Origin: Kineobactrum sediminis
GTDB lineage: Bacteria > Pseudomonadota > Gammaproteobacteria > Pseudomonadales > Halieaceae
Reading direction: 5' to 3'
Assembly: GCF_002868715.1 (NCBI RefSeq)
Contig: NZ_PKLZ01000001.1
Coordinates: 186,001 to 250,000, forward strand
DNA length: 64,000 bases
This document shows, piece by piece, positions 9,225 to 17,550 of this stretch (its first letter is position 1; each line of letters begins with the position of its first letter). The notes under the pieces were generated by a model, which was given only the letters and a program-made list of their open reading frames with translations, ran no database searches and was not told the origin of the DNA. The translations under genes were made by a program, and so were the position numbers.

Positions 9225-10364
9225 CTAGAATCCGCTCAAGCGGGCAAAGCGGTCAAGGTGATAGTTATAGTCACCAAAGCAATGTTGCACCACCCTGGCC
9301 CGCTTGATATAGAGGCCGATATCGTATTCGTCGGTCATGCCGATACCGCCGTGCATCTGGATGCCCTCATTGGTGGCGCGCTGGGCCACTTCACACAGCT
9401 TGGCCTTGGCCGCGCTCGCAAGCTTCGGCAGGTCCGGGTCATTCGCGTCAATGGCCTGCAGCGCCTGCAACACAATGGAACGCGCCAGTTCCAGTTCGGC
9501 AAACAGTTCCGCCGCCCGGTGCTGCAGTCCCTGGAACGAACCAATCACCTTGCCGAACTGCTTGCGTTCCTTCAGGTAGGCGACCGTCAACTCAAAGGCC
9601 CTGGTTGCCAACCCAAGCAGCTCGGAGGCCAATCCCACGTTAGCAATATCCAGGGTACGACTCAAACCGGGCCAGGCGGCGCCAGCTTCGCCCATGACAG
9701 CATCCGCACCTACGGCGACGTTAATGAAGCGCAGTGCGGCCACGCCGCGGGAATCCACCAGGCTGCGACGCTCTACCGTGAGCCCCGGCACGCCTGCAGG
9801 CACCAGCAATGCGGTAAGACCTTCGGTCTCACCCGCGGCCCCGGCGGTACGAGCGATCACTACAAAATGGTCTGCCGCCAGCCCGTCCAGTACCAGGCAT
9901 TTACTGCCGTTGAGGGTAAAGCCGTCCGCCGCTGCGGTAGCCACCAGGGCGGTGTGTTCGGGAGCGTGATGCGGCCCCTCCTGTAGCGCCAGGGAAACCA
10001 GGATTTCGCCCGCCGCCACTGCCGGTAGCAAGGCCTGTTTCTGGGCCTCAGTGCCGAGCTCGTTGATAGCGGTAGCGCCGACCAGCACCGCGGACTGTAG
10101 AGGGGTCGGGCTCAACTGTCGGCCCGCCTGTTCCAGCACCAGCCCCAGGCCGGTATAGCCATAGCCCAGGCCGCCATAGGCTTCCGGAACCGGAATTCCA
10201 GGCCAGCCGAGCTCGGCAATTTCGCGCCAGACCTCACGGGAAAACCCCAGTTCATCGCCGGCATCCCGCAGGGCACGCAGCTGTGGCACACCCGCCTTTT
10301 CGGCCAGCAGACCCGCCGCAGAGTCCCGCAGCATTACCTCTTCTTCAGTAAGTATCAGTGCCAT
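9225..10364 (-). CDS. Acyl-CoA dehydrogenase subunit-like protein lacking the usual catalytic Glu motif
   Basis: This 379-residue acyl-CoA dehydrogenase fold has an N-terminal helical domain with PVPEAYGGLGYGY, and a C-terminal domain with KERKQFGKVIGSFQGLQH and QMHGGIGMTDEYDIGLY. Where a usual enzyme has the glutamate of the EGT motif, this one reads QHCFGD. Several heterotetrameric acyl-CoA dehydrogenases, such as those for steroid side chains, pair one active-site-bearing subunit with one that lacks it. It is 19 bases downstream of another dehydrogenase gene that does have the glutamate, so the two probably form a hetero-oligomer. AGAGGA precedes its ATG. Confidence 0.88.
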   Translation of the reverse strand: MALILTEEEVMLRDSAAGLLAEKAGVPQLRALRDAGDELGFSREVWREIAELGWPGIPVPEAYGGLGYGYTGLGLVLEQAGRQLSPTPLQSAVLVGATAINELGTEAQKQALLPAVAAGEILVSLALQEGPHHAPEHTALVATAAADGFTLNGSKCLVLDGLAADHFVVIARTAGAAGETEGLTALLVPAGVPGLTVERRSLVDSRGVAALRFINVAVGADAVMGEAGAAWPGLSRTLDIANVGLASELLGLATRAFELTVAYLKERKQFGKVIGSFQGLQHRAAELFAELELARSIVLQALQAIDANDPDLPKLASAAKAKLCEVAQRATNEGIQMHGGIGMTDEYDIGLYIKRARVVQHCFGDYNYHLDRFARLSGF

Positions 10365-10383
10365 GTCAGGTATCCTCTGTCAC

Positions 10384-11562
10384 TCAGTCCGGCAGGCCCA
10401 AAACCCGCTTGGCGATAATATTCAACTGCACTTCCGTGGTGCCGCCTTCAATGGAGTTTCCCTTTGAGCGCAGCCAGTCCCGGCTGGTACCGCCGCCGTC
10501 ATAGACGTCTCCCTCCCAACCCAGCGCCGGTTCACCGCCGACCGCCATGTTCAACTCATTACGCCGCTTGTTAAGCTCGGTACCGTAATATTTGAAGATG
10601 GATGAGGCCGCACCCAGCCCCTGGCCGGCCTTAGCCTCATCCCCCACCCGGCTCATGGTCGCACTGAAGGCCAGTGCATCGAGCTGGTACTGGGCAATCG
10701 TCTGGCGCAGGATGCCATTCGCCAGGCGACCACTGGCATCCGCCCCAAGGATCTCCAGGGCGGATTCGCCGACCGATTTTTTGGGTGCGGCGCCAAACCC
10801 GGAGATCATTTCGCGCTCGTGGGTCAACAGGTACTTGGCAATGGTCCAGCCCTTGCCCTCCTCGCCCACCAGATTGCGCTTGTAAGCCTTGACGTTGTCA
10901 AAAAAGGTTTCGCAAAACGGCGACGAGCCACTGATCAGGCGAATGGGACGCGTGGTAACACCGGGACTTGCCATGTCGAACAGGATAAAACTGATGCCCT
11001 CGTGCTTACTGCCGCTGTTGTCGGTGCGCACCAGGCAGAATATCCAGTCCGCCTTGTCCGCGTAGGAGGTCCAGACTTTTTGCCCGTTGATTATATAGTG
11101 GTCACCCTGGTCTTCCGCCCGGGTTTGCAGGCTGGCGAGATCGGAGCCGGCATTGGGTTCGGAGTAGCCCTGGCACCAGCGAATTTCGCCGCACGCTATG
11201 GGGGGCAGATGCTCCAGCTTCTGTTCTTCATTGCCGAAGTGCAGCAGGGCGGGACCGAGCATGGAAATGCCAAAACTGTCCAGCGGACGACGGGCATTGA
11301 TGCGCGCCATTTCCTGCTGCAGCACTTTGGCCTCTTCTTTACCAAGGCCGCCACCACCGTATTCACGGGGCCACTGGGGCACTGTCCAGCCCCGCTGAGC
11401 CATGCGTTCGCACCAGACTTGCTGGTCGGGGTGGGCTACTTCGGGGTGGCGCCCACCCGTGTAGATGTCTTCAAAGCCGCTGACGGGCTCGCGCATGGAG
11501 AGCGGGCAGTTTTCTTCCAGCCAGGCGCGGGTTTCAGCGCGAAATTGTTCCAGGTTATTCAC
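10384..11562 (-). CDS. Acyl-CoA dehydrogenase (catalytic partner subunit)
   Basis: This 392-residue acyl-CoA dehydrogenase has PQWPREYGGGGLG in the N-terminal domain, CQGYSEPNAGSDLASL in the middle domain, and IEGGTTEVQLNIIAKRVLGL at the C-terminus, where the glutamate is the expected active-site base. It starts at a GTG preceded by GAGGTG. It and the next gene (9225-10364) lie 19 bases apart and look like the two chains of one enzyme. The sequence family (WGEGDVYDGGGTSRDWLR-type C-terminal loop) is common in actinobacterial and marine gammaproteobacterial lipid or steroid clusters, which hints at a bulky substrate. Confidence 0.92.
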   Translation of the reverse strand: MNNLEQFRAETRAWLEENCPLSMREPVSGFEDIYTGGRHPEVAHPDQQVWCERMAQRGWTVPQWPREYGGGGLGKEEAKVLQQEMARINARRPLDSFGISMLGPALLHFGNEEQKLEHLPPIACGEIRWCQGYSEPNAGSDLASLQTRAEDQGDHYIINGQKVWTSYADKADWIFCLVRTDNSGSKHEGISFILFDMASPGVTTRPIRLISGSSPFCETFFDNVKAYKRNLVGEEGKGWTIAKYLLTHEREMISGFGAAPKKSVGESALEILGADASGRLANGILRQTIAQYQLDALAFSATMSRVGDEAKAGQGLGAASSIFKYYGTELNKRRNELNMAVGGEPALGWEGDVYDGGGTSRDWLRSKGNSIEGGTTEVQLNIIAKRVLGLPD

Positions 11563-11637
11563 AGGATCACCTCATCGGGCACACGAATGACGCCCTCCAG
11601 TTCACTACCGCCGCAGCACAGCTGCACACTGGTTTTG

Positions 11638-11666
11638 AACATACAGTATGTTTTGCCTACTTTCAA
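11638..11666 (-). promoter_or_regulatory. Sigma70-like promoter overlapped by a 15-bp palindrome
   Basis: On the minus strand a -35 TTGAAA (11661-11666) and a -10 TATGTT (11638-11643) are separated by exactly 17 bases, about 75 bases upstream of the dehydrogenase start at 11562. The -10 lies inside AACATAC-T-GTATGTT (11638-11652), a palindrome with 7-base arms around one base. That is the shape of a TetR-family operator and is well placed to block RNA polymerase. The 170-base gap holding it is the second longest break in the catabolic cluster. No TetR-type regulator gene is visible nearby, so its cognate protein must lie elsewhere. The function is inferred. Confidence 0.55.
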
Positions 11667-11732
11667 GAATGCCCGCCCACGCAACGGCTCTCCCCGGTTT
11701 ATCCGGGAAGAGCGTCGCTATCGCCGGAGAGG

Positions 11733-12527
11733 CTAGATCTGTGCCCGGGGCATCTCTACCTGGGAGGCCGTGAGCCCGCCGTTAACCCCCAGGATTTCGC
11801 CGGTGATATAAGCTCCCGCCGGAGAGGCCAGGTACAGCGCGCAGGCGGCGATATCCTCGGGCAGGCCCAGCCGTGCCAGCGGGGTTTTGGCGCACATTTC
11901 ACGCTCGAGATCGTCGTTCATGAAGTTGGCCAGCGCCGTGGTCACCGTGGCCCCAACACCAATGGCGTTTACCCGTATCTTGGGTGCAAAGTCCTGTGCC
12001 AGCTCCTGGGTTAACCAGGACAACGCCGCCTTGCCGGTACCGTAGGCCGCAAAGCCGGGCTGGGGCAGGCTGCCGGCAACCGAGGAAATATTGACAATGC
12101 AGCCCTTGCCCGCCGTGGCCACCATATGCGGCACGCTGAGTCGGGACAGGGAAAAGGCGGTAGTGACGTTAAAATGCAGGCAGGCATCAAACTCCGCGTC
12201 GGTGGTTTCCAGCGCCGGTTTCGGACCCCAGCCACCGGCGTTATTGACCAGAATATCCAGGCGACCGAATTCGGCCACTGCCTGGGCGACCAGGGCTTCG
12301 CGCTGCTGCCCGTCGAGCACATCGCAGGTGACGACCAGGGCGCGGCGACCCCGAGCCCGCACCTGCTCGGCGGTCTCCTCCAGATCACTGAGCGTGCGCG
12401 CTGAAATCACCACATCGGCACCGGCATCCGCGTAAGCGATTGCAGTGGCGGCACCGATACCGCGTCCGGAACCGGTAATAACGGCAACCTGCCCGTCGAG
12501 ACGGAAACGATCAAGAATACTGGCCAT
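11733..12527 (-). CDS. SDR family oxidoreductase
   Basis: This classical 264-residue short-chain dehydrogenase has TGSGRGIGAATA near residue 17, NNAGGWG near residue 93, a catalytic serine in NISSVAGSLPQPGFAAYGTGKAALSW with the Tyr-x3-Lys pair, and a C-terminal GGLTA loop. It would oxidise a hydroxyl or reduce a ketone with NAD(P)(H). CAGGAG stands ahead of the ATG. It lies between the OYE-type gene and the internal promoter, so it may belong to the upper part of the cluster, converting an alcohol or ketone before CoA activation. Confidence 0.88.
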   Translation of the reverse strand: MASILDRFRLDGQVAVITGSGRGIGAATAIAYADAGADVVISARTLSDLEETAEQVRARGRRALVVTCDVLDGQQREALVAQAVAEFGRLDILVNNAGGWGPKPALETTDAEFDACLHFNVTTAFSLSRLSVPHMVATAGKGCIVNISSVAGSLPQPGFAAYGTGKAALSWLTQELAQDFAPKIRVNAIGVGATVTTALANFMNDDLEREMCAKTPLARLGLPEDIAACALYLASPAGAYITGEILGVNGGLTASQVEMPRAQI

Positions 12528-12576
12528 GGAGAACTCCTGTTATTGATAGGGACGGATGTCAGTACCCGAGGCCGCG

Positions 12577-13815
12577 TCAGTTGAGGCCCGCCGCCGGCAG
12601 GGTATTGAGTGATGGATCATTGGGGGGATTGTAAACACACCGGGTGCCTGCCGGATGGTAGATGTAAGCCACACAGCCATTACAGTTGTCGCAACCGGAT
12701 TCGCTCAACTCGCCGCTTTGAAACTTGCTCACCAGCGCCGGGTCGTGGATCAGCGCCCGCGCCATGACGACACACTCGAAGCCCTCTGCCATGGCCTGCT
12801 CCGCATTGGCCAGTGATTTGGTGCCACCCAGGTAGGCTAGCGGAATGTTCACCGCCGCCCGGATTTTGCGCGAGTAATCCAGGAAATACATTTCCCTGAA
12901 CTCAACCTGGGGCTCACTGGAAGCGGCAAATTTCATCATCAGCGCGGTAATCCAGTCCCCCTGCTGCTTGAGCACCCGGCCTATTTCGTCACGGTTCATA
13001 TTGCTACCGAACATGAACCAGGTGGATTCGACATTACGACCGCCGGAAAGCACCAGCATATCCGCACCCGCCGCCTGCAGTGCCATTGCGGTAACAATGG
13101 CATCCTCCACTGAGGCGCCGCGACGGGTGCCATCGGCCACGTTGATCTTGGCCAGCACCGCCAGGTCATCGCCAACTGCCTGCTTCACCGCCGCCAGCAC
13201 CTGCGCCGGAAAGCGAACGCGGTTTTCGGGGCTGCCCCCATACTGGTCCTCGCGTCGGTTACTCAGTGGCGATATGAACTGGTTAAGCAGGTAACCGTGG
13301 CCCATATGCAACTCTACTGCGTCAAAGCCTGCTTCCCGAGCCAGTTCCGCCGCGGCAACAAATTCCGCAATGACACGGGTCATGTCCTCTTCGGTCATCG
13401 CCCGCTGCAAAAGATTACCCTTGAGCAGGCCCGCCGGATTGAATCCCGAGCTGGCGCTTATGGTACGGCCGCGCACTTTCATGCCGGTTACAAAGGAGCC
13501 GCCATGGGTAATCTGGGCAGAGATCGCGGCGCCCTCTGCGTGCACGGCGTCGGTCAGTACGCGCAAATCCGGCAACACCTCCGGTCGCATCCAGATCTGG
13601 TTCGGCAGGGTCCGGCCCTCCACTGCTACAGACATGTAAGCGACCGTGGTCATACCCACTCCGCCCGCGGCCAGGTCGCGATGATGTTTTACCAGCGCTT
13701 TCGAAGGCCTGCCATCAAGGCACATCGCCTCGTTGGCGCCTGACTTGATGAATCGGTTACGCAGGGTCAGTGGCCCAAGGGTCAGCGGGGAAAATGGGGA
13801 GACGGAAGCAGTCAT
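12577..13815 (-). CDS. NADH:flavin oxidoreductase (Old Yellow Enzyme family)
   Basis: This 412-residue FMN-dependent TIM-barrel protein has an N-terminal SPLTLGPLTLRNRFI, active-site VELHMGHGYLLNQF with the substrate-binding His pair position, and SPLSNRREDQYGGSPENR. The C-terminus carries four cysteines spaced C-x2-C-x2-C-x11-C (CDNCNGC...C). That resembles the [4Fe-4S] motif of 2,4-dienoyl-CoA reductase, though the second spacing is one residue shorter. No second FAD/NADH domain follows. It may reduce an unsaturated ketone or enoyl intermediate. I prefer the ATG at 13815; the frame also allows TTG at 13836, which has no better ribosome site. Confidence 0.85.
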   Translation of the reverse strand: MTASVSPFSPLTLGPLTLRNRFIKSGANEAMCLDGRPSKALVKHHRDLAAGGVGMTTVAYMSVAVEGRTLPNQIWMRPEVLPDLRVLTDAVHAEGAAISAQITHGGSFVTGMKVRGRTISASSGFNPAGLLKGNLLQRAMTEEDMTRVIAEFVAAAELAREAGFDAVELHMGHGYLLNQFISPLSNRREDQYGGSPENRVRFPAQVLAAVKQAVGDDLAVLAKINVADGTRRGASVEDAIVTAMALQAAGADMLVLSGGRNVESTWFMFGSNMNRDEIGRVLKQQGDWITALMMKFAASSEPQVEFREMYFLDYSRKIRAAVNIPLAYLGGTKSLANAEQAMAEGFECVVMARALIHDPALVSKFQSGELSESGCDNCNGCVAYIYHPAGTRCVYNPPNDPSLNTLPAAGLN

Positions 13816-13991
13816 GATGTGGTCACTCACAAGCAAATACCAGAAAGAGAAGATAGTAACAGGGCCGGTGAAACTATCGCGATGCCTCCCGGACGGGTAG
13901 CGGGCAACGGTTTAACATGGCAGGCGCAATTCCGGGCCGGCTGACTTCCCCCACCCACGAGAGTCGGATTTTATGGCCGATCGCCGGCGGC

Positions 13992-15002
13992 TCAGGGAAT
14001 CAGTACGGCAGCCCCCTGCAAACGGCCGTTACGCAGGTCATCGAGTGCCTCGTTGGCGCGCTCCAGGGGGTAGGCGACGGTCTCGGTAATGACGGGTATG
14101 GTCGGCGCGAGCGCAAGAAAATCGATACCATCCTGGCGGGTAAGGTTGGCCACCGAGTGGATACTCCGCTCACCCCATAGCAGTCGGTAGGGAAAAGCGG
14201 GGATGTCCGACATGTGAATGCCCCCGCTGACCACCCGGCCGCCAGCGCGCACATGGCCAAGGGCCGCCGGTATCAGCGCGCCGACCGGGGCAAACAGGAC
14301 AGCCGCATCCAGCAAAGCCGGGGGCTCCTCGAAAGAGGCACCCGCCCACTCTGCACCCAGGCGCAGGGCAAAGGCCTGCGCCGCCGTGTCGCCCGGGCGG
14401 GTAAAGGCATATACCTGCTGACCCGCGGCTACCGCCACCTGTACCAGGATATGCGCCGCCGCCCCGAAACCGTAAATACCCAGTCGCCTGGGCTGGTCGC
14501 CGCCGGCAATACGCCACGCCCGGTAGCCAATCAGTCCGGCACAGAGCAGCGGGGCGGCGGCCTGTGGCTGGTAACCCGCGATCGGGAAGCAGTAACGGGC
14601 ATCCGCTACCGTAAACTCGGCATAGCCCCCGTCCCGGGTATAACCGGTAAACTCCGCACTGCGGCAGAGATTCTCGCGACCCCGGGTACAGTAATCGCAA
14701 TGGCCACAAGTCCAGCCCAGCCACGGCACGCCCACCTGGTCGCCCACCTCGAATCCCCGAACCCCTGGGCCCAATGCCGTTACCAGGCCGATAATCTCAT
14801 GGCCAGGCACCAGCGGCAGCACAGGTTCGTCCAGCTCCCCGTCCACCACGTGCAGGTCCGTGCGGCAAACACCACAGGCCAACACATGTAACAGCAATTC
14901 GCCCGGCCCGGGCTCGGGCCGGGGAATCTCTTGCAACTGCAGGGCTGAACCGGGCTCCAGCAGACGCATTGCCCGCATGGGCGCGACGGTATTCATAAAC
15001 AT
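13992..15002 (-). CDS. Zinc-dependent alcohol dehydrogenase (MDR)
   Basis: This 336-residue enzyme has the catalytic-zinc cysteine in ACGVCRTDLH, GHEIIG, the structural zinc cluster CGHCDYCTRGRENLC, and a Rossmann loop (GIYGFGAAAH). The organisation is that of an NAD(P)-dependent alcohol/aldehyde dehydrogenase similar to AdhA/AdhP-like enzymes. A very good ribosome site, AAAGGAGAT, sits directly before the ATG. It is the first gene of the minus-strand catabolic cluster, separated from the next by about 175 bases, and could feed an alcohol into the pathway. It is divergent from the SPOR-domain gene. Confidence 0.9.
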   Translation of the reverse strand: MFMNTVAPMRAMRLLEPGSALQLQEIPRPEPGPGELLLHVLACGVCRTDLHVVDGELDEPVLPLVPGHEIIGLVTALGPGVRGFEVGDQVGVPWLGWTCGHCDYCTRGRENLCRSAEFTGYTRDGGYAEFTVADARYCFPIAGYQPQAAAPLLCAGLIGYRAWRIAGGDQPRRLGIYGFGAAAHILVQVAVAAGQQVYAFTRPGDTAAQAFALRLGAEWAGASFEEPPALLDAAVLFAPVGALIPAALGHVRAGGRVVSGGIHMSDIPAFPYRLLWGERSIHSVANLTRQDGIDFLALAPTIPVITETVAYPLERANEALDDLRNGRLQGAAVLIP

Positions 15003-15144
15003 ATCTCCTTTACAGCTGTATTAACTCTTAGACGGAATCCGCGCGTTCCACAAGCGTCGCGGGCAATACGGGCAATTTGGATGGGCATCGCCAGCCTCTC
15101 TCTGATACCATCTTTCGATATTTCCCCGAAGAGTACCTGCCTGA

Positions 15145-16242
15145 ATGTCGGCCACCACAGACGATAATGAGAGCTACCGTCGTCAGCAGGAGGCTGCCCC
15201 GGAGGACGCTGCATTGATAGACAGGGATGACAGCAGCATGAAACCCACGCCTGCAGCGGCAGCCGACCAGGATCAATCGGTAAGCACCCACAATCTGCCC
15301 CCTGACAATAAGATGCCGGGGGAGGATGACTACCAGCACGGGGAATGGCAGGAATTGCCGCCCGCATTCGCGGATACGGCGGAGGATAACGGCGACTGGA
15401 TGGGCCTTCCGCCCTCTTTCGATGATGCCGACTACAGTCCCGAAGAACATCTGGATGATGACCAGTGGCATCGCGCCGATGCGGCGCCGATTCCCGACAC
15501 GGAGGCGGCTGCGACTGTTGCACCACCACCAGCGACTGCTCCTGCAGAAGCGCCGCCCCCAGAACAGCAAGCCCTGCCTTTAACGCCGCAACCCCGCGTC
15601 GGGGGCTGGCGCGCGGTCGGGCTCGCCTTCATTACTGCCACGGTTGTCGGCCTGGTCGCATTCAACGCCTACACGCTGGTCAGCGAGAATGCCTCCCTGA
15701 AGACAGAAATACAGCGCCTGCAGATTCAGCTGGATACCGCCACATCACCTGCTGCACCCTCCGCAGAAGCAGTGGCCGATGAGGAACTGCGACGCTCCCT
15801 CATGCAACGCAATGAATCCCTGGAAAACGAGCTGGCGAATCTGGAGCAAGGCTACGTCCGTCTCGAAACAGAGCTGACCGATACACTGGCTGCCTATAAG
15901 GCCAATAATGCGGCCCTGGAAGAGGAGCTGCTGGCGTCACGCCAACAGCAGGCCGCAACGGTAGACCCCACACCACCCACGGAAGCAGCCGGCCCCATAA
16001 ATGATACCGGCGCCTGGTTCGTCAACTTTGGCTCCTACGGCCAGCGAGCGCTGGCGCAGCGCTGGAGCGAACAGCTGAACGTGTCTACCGGGACCGTTAT
16101 TCTGCAGGAGGCCGTTGCCGACGGTGAAGCGGTCTATCGTGTGCGCGTGGTCGGCCTGGCGACCAAATCACGGGCGGACGAACTGGCCCGCACCCTGGCA
16201 TCAAAGCATCAACTTCCGGCGTTGTGGGTAGGCCGCGACTAG
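15145..16242 (+). CDS. SPOR-domain single-pass membrane protein
   Basis: This 365-residue protein has an acidic, proline-rich cytoplasmic N-terminus of about 150 residues, one transmembrane helix near 154-178 (AVGLAFITATVVGLVAFNA), a coiled coil at about 180-260, and a C-terminal SPOR domain from about 289 (GAWFVNFGSYGQRALAQRW). SPOR domains bind denuded peptidoglycan, often at the septum, so the C-terminus should be periplasmic. The N-terminus holds two copies of a W-x2-LPP-x-F motif (W68 and W85), which look like a docking motif for a cytoplasmic partner. The layout is like DamX but without an obvious AAA domain. No operon partner is seen. Confidence 0.8.
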   Translation: MSATTDDNESYRRQQEAAPEDAALIDRDDSSMKPTPAAAADQDQSVSTHNLPPDNKMPGEDDYQHGEWQELPPAFADTAEDNGDWMGLPPSFDDADYSPEEHLDDDQWHRADAAPIPDTEAAATVAPPPATAPAEAPPPEQQALPLTPQPRVGGWRAVGLAFITATVVGLVAFNAYTLVSENASLKTEIQRLQIQLDTATSPAAPSAEAVADEELRRSLMQRNESLENELANLEQGYVRLETELTDTLAAYKANNAALEEELLASRQQQAATVDPTPPTEAAGPINDTGAWFVNFGSYGQRALAQRWSEQLNVSTGTVILQEAVADGEAVYRVRVVGLATKSRADELARTLASKHQLPALWVGRD

Positions 16243-16262
16243 TCGATCTTTACACGCCTATT

Positions 16263-17348
16263 CTAACGGACACAAACACGATTCCGGCCTGCTTTTTTGG
16301 CATCGTACAACGCACTGTCAGCCCGGCTGGTAATCTCCTCAATGCCCTCTCCGGCTTTGGACGCCGTTACCCCGATGCTTACCGATAGTGACAGTGCCAG
16401 CGAAGCTTCAGCGTCTTCCGTAGTGAAAATGGTCTCGCTTATCAGGTCACAGATTTCTTCTGCCTTCTGGGCCGCAATACGTGCCGGAGCACCCGGAAAA
16501 ACAATAACGAATTCATCGCCTCCAAACCGGGCAAAAAAATCCTCATTACGTATCACACTGCGACACATCGCCACCACGCCCAGCAACACGCGGTCACCCA
16601 CCAGGTGTCCGTAGGTGTCGTTGATTTCCTTGAAATTATCGAGGTCCATGATCAACAGGGCAAAGGATTGTATTTGTGCACTGGGGGCGCTGAGTAGACC
16701 ACCGAGAAACCAGTCAAACGCTCGTCGATTGTAAACACCGGTAAGACCATCGCGTCGCGACTCCTGTTGCACCTGCTCAAGTTCGGCACGCAGGACCTCC
16801 ACCTGGCCCGCCAGGCTTTGAATATTATTTTTTTCACCCTCTTGTTTTTCGAGCACCGTTTTACGCATTAACCCGATTTCAGTAGCCAGGCTGGACTTGA
16901 GTCGACGGATATCTTCAAGGCGACTGATCTTCGTCATGGTGTCAATTTGCCCAAGGACAGTTGAATGATAAGTACTGTTCCGGGAGTCCATTTCCACCAC
17001 GGCTTTAGTCAAAATGTTGACCATATTGCGCAGTTCCGCGTCCAGTTCCCGCAGATATTCCTGCTGCGCGCTGATGAAGTTCGGGATGAACTTGCTCTCC
17101 TTAGCCAGCAAACGCGGGGAGCTGCGTTCCAGTACCAGTTTTGGCAACGTGGACTTCAGCTGTGCTATCGAAGCCTGAAACTGATCGGTCTCAAGTTCGG
17201 CCACTTTGATCGAAAAATCACGCAGGTGCGTCAACAAACCGTCAGCAAAGTCCTGATGTATTTGCTCCCGTTTCCTGCTCGCCGCAAGCAATGCTTCCGC
17301 ATTGCGCTGCCTGGCAAATGCAGACGCTTTCCATTTCCTGAACAGCAT
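16263..17348 (-). CDS. Diguanylate cyclase, soluble, N-terminal helical region
   Basis: This 361-residue protein has a C-terminal GGDEF domain beginning at RDGLTGVYNRRAF (about residue 195). The catalytic signature GGDEF is intact (FFARFGGDEFVIVF), and RNED five residues ahead is a proper RxxD inhibitory site for product feedback. The first 190 residues are polar and helical, with a predicted coiled coil ahead of the cyclase and no membrane segment or known sensor. It should make c-di-GMP in the cytoplasm. It converges on the SPOR gene with only 20 bases between stops and diverges from the hybrid kinase at 17551. Confidence 0.92.
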   Translation of the reverse strand: MLFRKWKASAFARQRNAEALLAASRKREQIHQDFADGLLTHLRDFSIKVAELETDQFQASIAQLKSTLPKLVLERSSPRLLAKESKFIPNFISAQQEYLRELDAELRNMVNILTKAVVEMDSRNSTYHSTVLGQIDTMTKISRLEDIRRLKSSLATEIGLMRKTVLEKQEGEKNNIQSLAGQVEVLRAELEQVQQESRRDGLTGVYNRRAFDWFLGGLLSAPSAQIQSFALLIMDLDNFKEINDTYGHLVGDRVLLGVVAMCRSVIRNEDFFARFGGDEFVIVFPGAPARIAAQKAEEICDLISETIFTTEDAEASLALSLSVSIGVTASKAGEGIEEITSRADSALYDAKKAGRNRVCVR

Positions 17349-17550
17349 AGTTTCCGTAGCCCTTTATTCCGTAAGATCCGAACAACTCTTCGATGATTGC
17401 CAGCATTGTTAACATTACATACTATGGCCAGAGCAACAATATTTACGGAACAAATAGCGATTACGGCAAATCACTGAGTACGCAGGGAGCACCAGGTTCC
17501 ATGCCCAAGATTCTGTACACAGTACTACTCCTCCCAGTCAAGGTTACCTG

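Noticed and set aside
13852-13878. GATAGT...ACTATC inverted repeat before the OYE gene
   Set aside because: Arms are only 6 bases with a 15-base spacer; this can arise by chance and does not sit on a clear promoter.
858-15002. Steroid degradation cluster
   Set aside because: The dehydrogenase pair and MFE-2-like enzyme are suggestive, but no ketosteroid dehydrogenase, ring hydroxylase or extradiol dioxygenase gene is present, so a steroid role cannot be claimed.
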